From: JAJPXC01 sp964562375
GTDB taxonomy: Bacteria > Bacteroidota > Bacteroidia > Bacteroidales > Muribaculaceae
Reading direction: 5' to 3'
DNA length: 22,036 bases
Assembly: GCA_964562375.1 (NCBI GenBank)
Contig: CAZLSW010000057.1
Location: 1-22,036 of the forward strand
Under the pieces are notes generated by a model. The model made no database searches, was not told the DNA's origin, and worked only from the letters and a program-made list of their open reading frames with translations. The position numbers and the translations under genes are program-made. Positions 12,810 through 20,049 of this stretch are shown here, piece after piece (positions within the stretch are counted from its first letter, which is position 1; each line of letters begins with the position of its first letter).

Positions 12810-14192
12810 ATGAAAAAAATTTCCACTCTCCTGCTTATGGTTGTCGCCCTTCTGGGGATAACCACCAGTTGCTCCAAGGACGAAGACACGCTGTTGCGCA
12901 CCGTCCCCGATTCGGCCTCGGTGATCGCCAAAATCGACGCCGAGCAGATTCTCAAAAACGCTGGTTTTCAGGTGAAAGACGGCAAATATGTTATGCCGGC
13001 GCAAATCGCTTCCACCATCCCCGTTAGCGACAAGGACGAGACTGAGGCCATGCTGGCTGTTGCCCGCACTATCGACGCCCACTCCCTTTTGGCTTTCCAA
13101 TACAAATACGATGAATTTGTCACTTTTGCTATCACCGATGAGACTGCCTTTTGTCAATATTTTGAGAATAAGGGTATTAGCAAGACTAAATCGGGCGATT
13201 TCGAGGTCTACAAATTGAACCCCAGCAACTATGTGGCTATTCTCGACGGTCAAGGTTGGGTTACATCCAAGCGTGGTCTTGACCAGCTCCCCGGCATGCT
13301 CAAAGAGGCTAAGAAACAGCCACTTGCCGACATGAACGGCGTGCGCGAGTGGCTCGAAAAGGACGGTGCTTTCAATCTCGCTTACTCCTTGGCTCCACTC
13401 AGCTCCAATTGGGCGGTCGCAAATACCGTTTTGAAGGATAATGTGCTGAGTTTCAGCGTTACAGCCATTGATAAGGGTGGTAAACCTATAGACTCCTCCA
13501 AGAAGCTTCAGCCCATCAACTCGGCTGTCCTCGGGTATCTTCCTTCTAATACCCAACTTGCTGTGGCTCTGGGAATTGCGAAAGGATTCCCATGGAGCGA
13601 CATCAAAATGGTCCTGGCTCCATTAGTCGACTATCAGACCCTCGGTTTTCTTGAATTGGCGATGTCGCAGATGAGCCAAATTGACGGCACTGTCGCCTTG
13701 GCAATCTCGCCGGCCGCCGGCGCTCCCGCTTTAGCCGATATCTCTCTGAAAACGTGGGACTTCACACTCTTCGTGCACCAAACTCAAGATGCCGTTAACA
13801 ACAATATCCAATCGCTTCTCGACATGGCCGCGCAGATGGGCCAGCGCGTCGAAAGGGTAGGGGACCTCTACCACGCCACCCTCCAAGGCCTTGATCCTCA
13901 GCTGAATGGCCTTGACGTGTGGATCGGCAATGTCGACGGCTATCTCGCCCTCTCCACCCGCGAGATCCAAGCTGGCCAGAACAATGCCCTCGCTCCCACC
14001 ATGTCGGGCAAGCCCTTCTCGCTATACTTCGACATCCCCTATCAGAGCGAGACGATGAAAGCTTTCGGCCTTCCCTATGGCTTCAACCTCACCCTCCAGC
14101 TCAGCGATAACATCCTCGAGGGTAAAGCCCGCTTCAACGGCTCCAACAGCGCCTTCCTCTCCACGCTTTTGGAGGTGCTCGCAAAGCTATGA
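12810..14192 (+). CDS. DUF4836-like lipoprotein
   Basis: A 460-residue lipoprotein. The ATG at 12810 gives a good signal peptide, MKKISTLLLMVVALLGITTSC; the longer frame from 12753 adds an implausible leader. C21 would be lipidated. The next residues SKDEDT fit the K-(D/E)2 type of lipoprotein export signal described for Bacteroidetes surface lipoproteins, so it may face the outside. The body starts LLRTVPDSASVIAKIDAEQILKNAGF, which resembles DUF4836 proteins; the rest is beta-rich with repeated YLPSNTQLAVALG-like strands. The stop codon overlaps the start of the ABC ATPase gene (ATGA), so the two are translationally coupled. That suggests it is the partner or cargo of that transporter. The molecular function is unknown. 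Confidence 0.75.
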   Translation: MKKISTLLLMVVALLGITTSCSKDEDTLLRTVPDSASVIAKIDAEQILKNAGFQVKDGKYVMPAQIASTIPVSDKDETEAMLAVARTIDAHSLLAFQYKYDEFVTFAITDETAFCQYFENKGISKTKSGDFEVYKLNPSNYVAILDGQGWVTSKRGLDQLPGMLKEAKKQPLADMNGVREWLEKDGAFNLAYSLAPLSSNWAVANTVLKDNVLSFSVTAIDKGGKPIDSSKKLQPINSAVLGYLPSNTQLAVALGIAKGFPWSDIKMVLAPLVDYQTLGFLELAMSQMSQIDGTVALAISPAAGAPALADISLKTWDFTLFVHQTQDAVNNNIQSLLDMAAQMGQRVERVGDLYHATLQGLDPQLNGLDVWIGNVDGYLALSTREIQAGQNNALAPTMSGKPFSLYFDIPYQSETMKAFGLPYGFNLTLQLSDNILEGKARFNGSNSAFLSTLLEVLAKL

Positions 14193-14851
14193 CCATCAAC
14201 CAGATAACGATTAGTCAGGTGTTGCCCCGCGTGTTCGACGGCATGCAGGGCGACGAGGCTATACGCCGATCACAGGTGTGGCTCTCCGAGCTGGTCCTGC
14301 TCAAAGGGCAGCGATACCTTATCGCGGCCGAGAGCGGCGCCGGTAAATCCTCGCTGTGCTCATTTCTCTACGGCAACCGCACCGATTACCTTGGCGAAAT
14401 CCTCTTCAATTCCTTGCCTATCAGCAAGTTTACTCGCAAGGAATGGTGCGATATCCGTCAACGCAACCTCGCCCTGCTCCCCCAGGAGATGCGGCTGTTT
14501 CCTGAATTGACTGTCTTGGAGAACGTGCAGCTTAAGAATCGGTTGACCAACCGTTACACAGATCAGGAGATTCTGCAAATGCTTGAGCGTCTGGAGATTG
14601 AGTGGAAAGCACACGAAAAAGCCGGACACTTGTCAATCGGCCAGCAACAACGCGTGGCTGTCGTGCGCACCCTCTGCCAGCCCTTCGACTTCATCCTCTT
14701 GGATGAGCCCGTTAGTCACCTCGATGCTCGCAATAACCAAGCTGTGGCTCAGCTGGTTAGCGAGGTTGCGGACGGTCAGGGTGCCAGCATTGTTAGCACC
14801 TCGGTGGGCAATCCCCTCGACCTCCCAAATTGCACTTTAATCCACTTGTAA
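14189..14851 (+). CDS. ABC transporter ATPase with unusual motifs
   Basis: A 220-residue stand-alone ABC ATPase, expected to sit at the inner face of the membrane and drive the downstream permease. The Walker A reads AESGAGKSS (47-55), with alanine in place of the first glycine but K53 and S54 present. The Q-loop is LLPQE with Q99, the signature is LSIGQ (148-152), and Walker B is FILLDEPVSHLD with D172 and E173. After the D-loop, the segment IVSTSVG (201-207) has serine where the switch histidine normally stands, so the H-loop is lost. ATP binding seems intact and hydrolysis may be slow or altered. It overlaps the lipoprotein stop by four bases and ends one base before the permease ATG. Confidence 0.88.
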   Translation: MTINQITISQVLPRVFDGMQGDEAIRRSQVWLSELVLLKGQRYLIAAESGAGKSSLCSFLYGNRTDYLGEILFNSLPISKFTRKEWCDIRQRNLALLPQEMRLFPELTVLENVQLKNRLTNRYTDQEILQMLERLEIEWKAHEKAGHLSIGQQQRVAVVRTLCQPFDFILLDEPVSHLDARNNQAVAQLVSEVADGQGASIVSTSVGNPLDLPNCTLIHL

Positions 14852-14852
14852 C

Positions 14853-16067
14853 ATGCCGAAACCCAAGGATATAGTGTGGCGACTGCTCCGCAAAAACATC
14901 TCGGCGGGGCAGATTATCGGCTACGCGTTGGCCAACCTCGTGGGCCTCACCATCGTTATCACGGCCCTGCAGCTTTATCGCGACGTAACGCGCGGATGGG
15001 AAGGCGACGGTACTGACGCAATGATTTCACGCGACTATCTCATTGTGTCTAAGCGCGTTGAAGGTGTTTCGGGCCTCTTCGGGTCCTCGACCGTCAGCAC
15101 AGGATTCTCCCCGGCCGATATCGACTCCATCCTCGCCCAATCGTGGGCGCGCCGTTTGGCTCCCTTCACCCCCTCGCGGTTCAACGTCAACGCCGCCGTG
15201 GAGATGGGTGGCCGCGGGTTGTCGACCTACATGTTCTTTGAGTCGATCCCCGACGACTACTTCGACATTACCCCGCGCGGCTGGGAATACACCCCCGGTG
15301 TGACCCGAGAGATACCAATCGTAATATCAAAGGATTACCTCGCACTGTACAACTTTGGGTTCGCCGCCACTCGCGGTTACCCCCAAATCAGTGAATCGAT
15401 GGTGTCGATGGTGCCCCTGCGCGTCTCACTGAGCGGCAACGGTCGCCAGCAGGACTTCAACGCCCGCATCGTGGGATTCTCCTCGCGCTTGAACACAATC
15501 GCTGTGCCTCAGCAATTTATGGATTGGGCAAACCAGCAATTTGGCTCCCCCGACAAAGCCGCGGAGCTTCCCTCGCGACTTATCATTGAGGTCTCATCGC
15601 CCGGCGACCCCGCAATCAACCAATATCTCGACCGGCACGGCTGGGAGGCCGCCGGCGACAAACTCCAGAGCGGCCGCGCGGCACGGTTCCTCGCTCTTGT
15701 CACCACTGCTGTGATCGCTGTGGGAGCTATCATCTCCATCCTCGCCTTCTTCATCCTCATGCTCAGCATCTACCTGTTGCTGCAGAAGAACGGACCCAAG
15801 CTCCACCAACTCATGCTCCTGGGCTACACACCCGCCACCGTGGCCTCATACTACATCCGATTGGTAGCCGCCGTTAACATCGGCGTTTTGGCCCTAAGCT
15901 GCGGTGCCATGCTCTGGGCGCAAGCCCTTTGGGCTTCACCCATGGAAGCCATAGGAGCGGTGTTGACGGCTCCCTGGCTAACCCTTGGCATCGCCCTCGC
16001 CATCATGGCCTTGATCACCTTGGGCAACATCCTCGCCATCCGCCGCCAAGTCGCCCGCCACTGGTAG
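14853..16067 (+). CDS. FtsX/MacB-like ABC permease
   Basis: A 404-residue permease with the FtsX/MacB/LolC topology: one membrane helix near residues 20-42, a large periplasmic domain (about 45-275), and three C-terminal helices at about 280-313, 333-355 and 373-396. MacB-type permeases act by mechanotransmission on periplasmic partners rather than passing substrates through the membrane. Only one base separates it from the ATPase gene, and the lipoprotein gene precedes that, so the three probably act together in the envelope. The C-terminal segment (LGIALAIMALITLGNILAIRR) is found again in degenerate form at 17695-17786. The next gene is convergent and begins its stop codon only four bases past this stop, leaving no room for a terminator. 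Confidence 0.85.
   Translation: MPKPKDIVWRLLRKNISAGQIIGYALANLVGLTIVITALQLYRDVTRGWEGDGTDAMISRDYLIVSKRVEGVSGLFGSSTVSTGFSPADIDSILAQSWARRLAPFTPSRFNVNAAVEMGGRGLSTYMFFESIPDDYFDITPRGWEYTPGVTREIPIVISKDYLALYNFGFAATRGYPQISESMVSMVPLRVSLSGNGRQQDFNARIVGFSSRLNTIAVPQQFMDWANQQFGSPDKAAELPSRLIIEVSSPGDPAINQYLDRHGWEAAGDKLQSGRAARFLALVTTAVIAVGAIISILAFFILMLSIYLLLQKNGPKLHQLMLLGYTPATVASYYIRLVAAVNIGVLALSCGAMLWAQALWASPMEAIGAVLTAPWLTLGIALAIMALITLGNILAIRRQVARHW
15987..16053. repeat. Permease 3'-end repeat, copy 1
   Basis: These 67 bases match 17711-17777 in direct orientation with three mismatches; weaker similarity extends left to about 15971 and, after a one-base insertion, right to about 16061. The copies are 1724 bases apart and bracket the 16071-17561 gene. 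Confidence 0.85.
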
Positions 16068-16070
16068 CCA

Positions 16071-17561
16071 TTATCTTTTCTTTAACCTGTCTATGGCTTG
16101 GCGATACTCTTTTAGCCACTTGTGAATTTCGATGGGCGCGATGTCCGGCTCTCTTTTGCCATGGCTGAGGTACCCAACAGCCTTCTCAATCTCGCCAAAA
16201 CAATGCTCGTCAACTTTCTCAGTGGCGTAAAGATCCCGAAGGAGCCCCTCAAGCTCTACAGCTTTGGTCAATTCCATGTTGCCTATGAGTAACCCCACTA
16301 ACGTCCCGTCCCAAATCTGGGGGTCGTCATTGTGGTCGAGGTAGTACTCAAGGATGCGTCGCAGAAGATTAACGGCCTCGTCGCGCCGTCCTGGCTCATA
16401 TTTCATGATTCCATTTACCCAACCGTCTATGACAGCGTGACGAGAGAAGGGATCCAGCCCGGGTTCAATCATGAAATCGTATATTTGGTCCGGGCTATTC
16501 TTGGCCAGCTGGTAGATTACTGGCGAGACAGTCGTTGAACCCCAGTCGCCGAAATAAAAGTCGTAATTGTTGAAGGATTGGCGAAGCACCTCCAGCACGG
16601 TGTCAAGTCTCGACGGGTCACCAATTGCACCCAGCAGAATCATGGCCGTGGTCACCACAGGATAGTCGTATTTCACTTCATCCCAATTGCGGTCATCTAT
16701 CACTTGGTAGTCGGCTCCGAGAGCCACACGGATAATCAGCTCTAAGTCGTCGGCCAGTTGGTCGTGGGGAAGGGCAAGGATAGAGTCGATTTTGCTATCG
16801 GGAATATCCTCAATCGGGATCTGCAACGTCTCTACCAGCTCCGGGAAGTGGAGACCGGTCAACGCTTCCTCCGTGGGATATTCGGGATGCTTGTAACAAT
16901 AGACTCCCTTTACGCCAGTGTTAAAACCTCCAGATAAGTCGATATCATTGAAGTGTTGATCCATATCATCGTCCTCGTCATCCTCGTCCTCGTCGCTGTA
17001 GGGTAGGATGTAATGGTAGTTGCCCTGGCCCAGGATGCGATCGAGTTTCGATAAGTAACGGCTAGCCTCAAGCTTGTCATGCACACACAGGGTGTACTTC
17101 CCGTTTTTCCCGAACTCTATTTCCATGTAAGGAGCGTCGTCGTTGTCCTCCATCAAGAAGTACTTGGTGAGGTCCCAATCGGGATAAGGCATAATTTCCA
17201 CTTCGCCAGCGTATTCGATGGCGCCATAGATTATATTGTGGATCAAGTCGTAATCCCCCTCCTCTATCTCAAAAGGTGCCCGATCCATAAGGCCATCTAG
17301 CTCCGCTTTGTATTCATCTTGCGACAAATTGAAGCGATAGAACGTATCTACCAGCCCCCGGCACCAAGTGTCCACCAGGTACATGGCGTATGACACCGTC
17401 CCCTTGGGGTGTTGACGGGTGACGACAATCATCACCATCCCCTCGTCCTTCCAGTTGGGGTTGAGGTAACATTTGCCGATCGGGAGACCGCGCATACGAG
17501 TACGCACGTAATTTTGGGGCGTGCTTGCCTGTTGTGTTTGCGACTTTTTCTTCTTGGCCAT
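16071..17561 (-). CDS. DUF1186-like HEAT-repeat protein (tentative)
   Basis: A 496-residue soluble protein. The N-terminus is basic (MAKKKKSQTQQ). Residues about 28-110 (CYLNPNWKDEGMVMIVVTRQ...YLVDTWCRGLVDTFYRF) form an alpha/beta domain I cannot name. An acidic run lies at 190-200 (DEDEDDEDDD). The C-terminal half has helical repeats with TTAMILLGAIGDPSRLDTVLEVL and DPFSRHAVIDGWV, which resemble DUF1186/HEAT-type scaffolds. No enzyme motif is seen. A TACCTTTG box lies 22 bases upstream of the start, so it is its own transcription unit. It is convergent with the permease (three-base gap) and sits between two copies of the permease 3' end, which suggests it arrived as an inserted cassette. Confidence 0.65.
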   Translation of the reverse strand: MAKKKKSQTQQASTPQNYVRTRMRGLPIGKCYLNPNWKDEGMVMIVVTRQHPKGTVSYAMYLVDTWCRGLVDTFYRFNLSQDEYKAELDGLMDRAPFEIEEGDYDLIHNIIYGAIEYAGEVEIMPYPDWDLTKYFLMEDNDDAPYMEIEFGKNGKYTLCVHDKLEASRYLSKLDRILGQGNYHYILPYSDEDEDDEDDDMDQHFNDIDLSGGFNTGVKGVYCYKHPEYPTEEALTGLHFPELVETLQIPIEDIPDSKIDSILALPHDQLADDLELIIRVALGADYQVIDDRNWDEVKYDYPVVTTAMILLGAIGDPSRLDTVLEVLRQSFNNYDFYFGDWGSTTVSPVIYQLAKNSPDQIYDFMIEPGLDPFSRHAVIDGWVNGIMKYEPGRRDEAVNLLRRILEYYLDHNDDPQIWDGTLVGLLIGNMELTKAVELEGLLRDLYATEKVDEHCFGEIEKAVGYLSHGKREPDIAPIEIHKWLKEYRQAIDRLKKR

Positions 17562-17583
17562 AGCTGCTAAACATTATTTCCCA

Positions 17584-17591
17584 CAAAGGTA
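17584..17591 (-). promoter_or_regulatory. -7 box TACCTTTG for DUF1186-like gene
   Basis: An exact TAnnTTTG match on the minus strand, 22 bases upstream of the ATG at 17561. Transcription would start near 17577. No clear -33 element; an imperfect GGCG/CGCC hairpin lies just upstream. Confidence 0.5.
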
Positions 17592-17644
17592 AAGAAAAAC
17601 GGCGAGATTTTACACCCGCCGCAATAAAAAGTCAAGGGCGCCGC

Positions 17645-17790
17645 ATGTTTTCCGCCTTCCGACGCGGGCTCTTTGGCCTATTTTTTATAACCTGGCCCTG
17701 GTTCTCCTTAGGCATTGCCCTCGCCATCATGGCCTTGGTCACCTTGGGCAACATCCTTGCCATCCGCCGCCAAGTCGACCCGCCACCGGC
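17645..17790 (+). pseudogene. Remnant of a permease 3' end
   Basis: From about 17695 to 17786 this repeats the end of the FtsX-like permease gene. The frame is kept for about 27 residues (PWFSLGIALAIMALVTLGN versus PWLTLGIALAIMALITLGN in the intact gene, then ILAIRRQV). Two of the three mismatches in the best 67 bases are synonymous. After GTC one extra base shifts the frame, so the natural end is lost. The 50 bases before the match have no similarity to the permease. It is a broken duplicate, probably left by insertion or recombination at the permease end, and is convergent with the barrel gene that ends at 17794. Confidence 0.75.
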
Positions 17791-17793
17791 AAC

Positions 17794-19896
17794 CTACGGA
17801 TGCATGATGCCGGCGTCGGTGTCATCGTTGTTGAGGTCTTGTGTGCCAGCTTTGTGAGAGCGGCCGCCTGAGATGTTGTAGGCGATGGTGATCATCACCA
17901 TGTTGCCGTGGGAGGGGCATTTTAGCACTTGCGATTTCTTGATCATTGGATTGTCGGAGCGTTCACGCATCACAGGTCCGTCGGTGAGGAATAGGTTTTG
18001 GCAATTTACACCGAATCTCCAGTGGCGCCAAGTATAGGTGATGATAAGTTGGTTGGAGGCCGCTGTACTTGAAAAGGTGTCGCCCCAAAGGTCTTTGGTG
18101 GCTGAATACCAGTTGATCCCCGCATTCCAATTGCCGACGGTCAACTCCAACGCGGCCATTCCTTGCCAATGGCTCAGGCGGGAATTTACTGTCGGGCCAG
18201 TGAAACGTCGCCAGTTGTAATTGACACCAACCGAGAAGTGAAGGCATCCCAATAGCGAGCCTTGGAGCGACAAGCTCTCATAAACTGCCGAGCCATGGTT
18301 TTGGTTGGCGTAGGATTCCAATATTACAGGCTCGTCATCATAGCTGCCAAGGGCGTAGCTCGTCGTCACGGGATGGTTATAATATTGGTAAAACAGTGAC
18401 TGTGAGACGTTGAATATTCCCAGCCGGCCTCGAGCTTGGAATCTGGCACGGTAGCTTTGGTAGTCCTTCAGCAGGGGATTGCCCTGCATGATTTCCCATT
18501 GGTTCACTTGTTGGTAGCTCGTGGTGAGTTGGGACAGCGAGGGTGAATTTTGCTGGGTGGAGCCGGAGAGGGTAAATTTCCAACCGCCTAATGGATAACT
18601 CAACACTACCGTGGGGCGGAATAGGATGGTGTTGTGCTTTTGGTGGTTTTGGTCGAGCCACCGGGCCGACATTCCGCAATCGGCGCGATAGGTGAGTTGG
18701 CCCACTTTGCCGTATATTCCGGCGTAGCTGTAGAGATTGTGGTCGTTGGATTGGTTATAGGATCCGTCGTCGCCCGTGTATTGGTTTTGGGTCAACGAGA
18801 AGTGGTAGCGGGCGCCGGCGTGTACGCTGATCGGCGTGGTGATGGCGTTGTAATATTTCGCCTCGGTGATTAGCGAGTATTTGCGCCCGTCCACTCCGAA
18901 ACCGTAAGAGTCGATAATTGAACCGGCTTGATCAAGGGGGCTTTCGTTAAGGCGATAGTGATAATGGGTAGAGCGGTAGGTGCCCACGACGTTGGTGGTA
19001 ATGGCCTGCTTGGAGGAGATGTAATGCTTGTAATAGAGGTCGAGCTTAGGCGAGGAATAGCGCTCGTATTCCTTGTTGCGGGCGAAGTAGGGGTCTTGTC
19101 CATCAACGGTTACAATCTGGTCGATGGCGCGGTCGGGGCTGTAATAGTAGCACCATCGCAAGGTGGCGTTAAACAAGTGCTTTTGGGGCACAAAGTAGTT
19201 GTAGCCCAGCGACACCACTTGTTGGGAGAATTCAAGGGGCTTGTTGATTCCTCGACGGTCGACTGTAGTCCAATCGGTGCCCAACAGGTAGCTGTTTTCC
19301 TCGGAAATCGACCTCTTATGCGGAGAGATAAAGGTGGAGTTGAGCGAGAGGTTGCACTCCGACTTTCCTCGGTTGTACTTGCCGTAAGCGAAGTTTTCTC
19401 CGCCAAGCGAGGTAACTGCATTGGCCAGTTCCATGCCCGCGGCGTATCCATCGATACGCTCTTTCGACACAAAGTTAATCACGGCCCCTATGTTGTCGCT
19501 GTAACCGTATTCAGGCCCGGGGTTGGTAAGATATTCCACCTTGGCCACGTTTTTGGGCTGGATGGCTAAAATGTCCTGCTTTTCAACGGGCCGACCGTCC
19601 AAAGTGATCACCACGCTTTGGTTGCTCAATGTCGTGACCTGCGCGTTGATGGCGTTGACGAAAATGTCGGGGAGCATCAGGCTACGCAGCAGCTCGTAAC
19701 CGTTCACTGTCACTTTGCGCTGCTGGGCCGAGGGGATAACGACTAAGGTGTCGGCTTTCTGTATCCGTAGCTCCTGGGTGACTGTGACCTCCCGCATGTT
19801 GACAGAAAGGGAATCCAGGGCAGTGGTATCGGCCTTTGCGGCAATGTAGCCCAAAGTGGCAAAAAAGATGATAATGTAGAGTCGGATATTTGTCAT
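17794..19896 (-). CDS. Outer-membrane beta-barrel, TonB-receptor type
   Basis: A 700-residue outer-membrane protein. The signal peptide is MTNIRLYIIIFFATLGYIAAKA. A plug-like domain follows (about 35-150) with LNGYELLRSL-type and VVITLDGRPVEKQDI strands, VAKVEYLTNPGPEYGY and AVINFVSKE, as in TonB-dependent receptors. From about 160 to 675 alternating aromatic strands make up the barrel. It fits the PF14905-like outer membrane beta-barrel group and lacks an evident N-terminal carboxypeptidase-regulatory domain; no TonB box is obvious. A polar tail (GGRSHKAGTQDLNNDDTD) extends past the last strand. No SusD-like partner is next to it, so a glycan-uptake role is not supported; the ligand is unknown. 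The gene follows a membrane regulator on the same strand, across a promoter with phased boxes. Confidence 0.82.
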   Translation of the reverse strand: MTNIRLYIIIFFATLGYIAAKADTTALDSLSVNMREVTVTQELRIQKADTLVVIPSAQQRKVTVNGYELLRSLMLPDIFVNAINAQVTTLSNQSVVITLDGRPVEKQDILAIQPKNVAKVEYLTNPGPEYGYSDNIGAVINFVSKERIDGYAAGMELANAVTSLGGENFAYGKYNRGKSECNLSLNSTFISPHKRSISEENSYLLGTDWTTVDRRGINKPLEFSQQVVSLGYNYFVPQKHLFNATLRWCYYYSPDRAIDQIVTVDGQDPYFARNKEYERYSSPKLDLYYKHYISSKQAITTNVVGTYRSTHYHYRLNESPLDQAGSIIDSYGFGVDGRKYSLITEAKYYNAITTPISVHAGARYHFSLTQNQYTGDDGSYNQSNDHNLYSYAGIYGKVGQLTYRADCGMSARWLDQNHQKHNTILFRPTVVLSYPLGGWKFTLSGSTQQNSPSLSQLTTSYQQVNQWEIMQGNPLLKDYQSYRARFQARGRLGIFNVSQSLFYQYYNHPVTTSYALGSYDDEPVILESYANQNHGSAVYESLSLQGSLLGCLHFSVGVNYNWRRFTGPTVNSRLSHWQGMAALELTVGNWNAGINWYSATKDLWGDTFSSTAASNQLIITYTWRHWRFGVNCQNLFLTDGPVMRERSDNPMIKKSQVLKCPSHGNMVMITIAYNISGGRSHKAGTQDLNNDDTDAGIMHP

Positions 19897-19918
19897 AATG
19901 TGTCAGATTTTGATACCG

Positions 19919-19950
19919 CAAAGGTAGGGTGTCAAAATCTTCCCCGCAAA
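19919..19950 (-). promoter_or_regulatory. Promoter of the outer-membrane barrel gene
   Basis: On the minus strand TTTG (19950-19947), a 20-base spacer and TACCTTTG (19926-19919) match the Bacteroidetes promoter pattern well. Transcription would start near 19912, 16 bases before the ATG at 19896. One of the AAAATCTT boxes (19934-19941) lies inside the spacer. Confidence 0.7.
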
Positions 19951-20046
19951 GCAAAAATCTTACACTGGCAAATTGTAATATCCTGATTAGCAAGATTTTA
20001 GTATTCTAATTTTTGCAAAAATCTTACATCCCCGTTGAAAAATCTT
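19934..20046. promoter_or_regulatory. Phased AAAATCTT boxes, probable operator
   Basis: AAAATCTT occurs in the same orientation at 19934, 19954, 20018 and 20039, and once inverted (AAGATTTT at 19992). Three of the direct copies extend to AAAAATCTTAC, and two of these to a 13-base CAAAAATCTTACA. Start-to-start distances are 20, 64 and 21 bases, close to whole double helical turns. They lie over and upstream of the barrel promoter and directly after the regulator gene, so binding by that regulator is a natural guess. Confidence 0.55.
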
Positions 20047-20049
20047 ACG

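Noticed and set aside
12756..13556. 266-residue open frame on the minus strand opposite the lipoprotein gene
   Set aside because: The plus frame has a signal peptide, a lipobox and coupling to the next gene; the minus frame has none of these.
17794..19896. SusC-type glycan importer for a polysaccharide utilisation locus
   Set aside because: No SusD-like lipoprotein or glycoside hydrolase is adjacent, and the GH31 gene is about 9 kb away in another unit.
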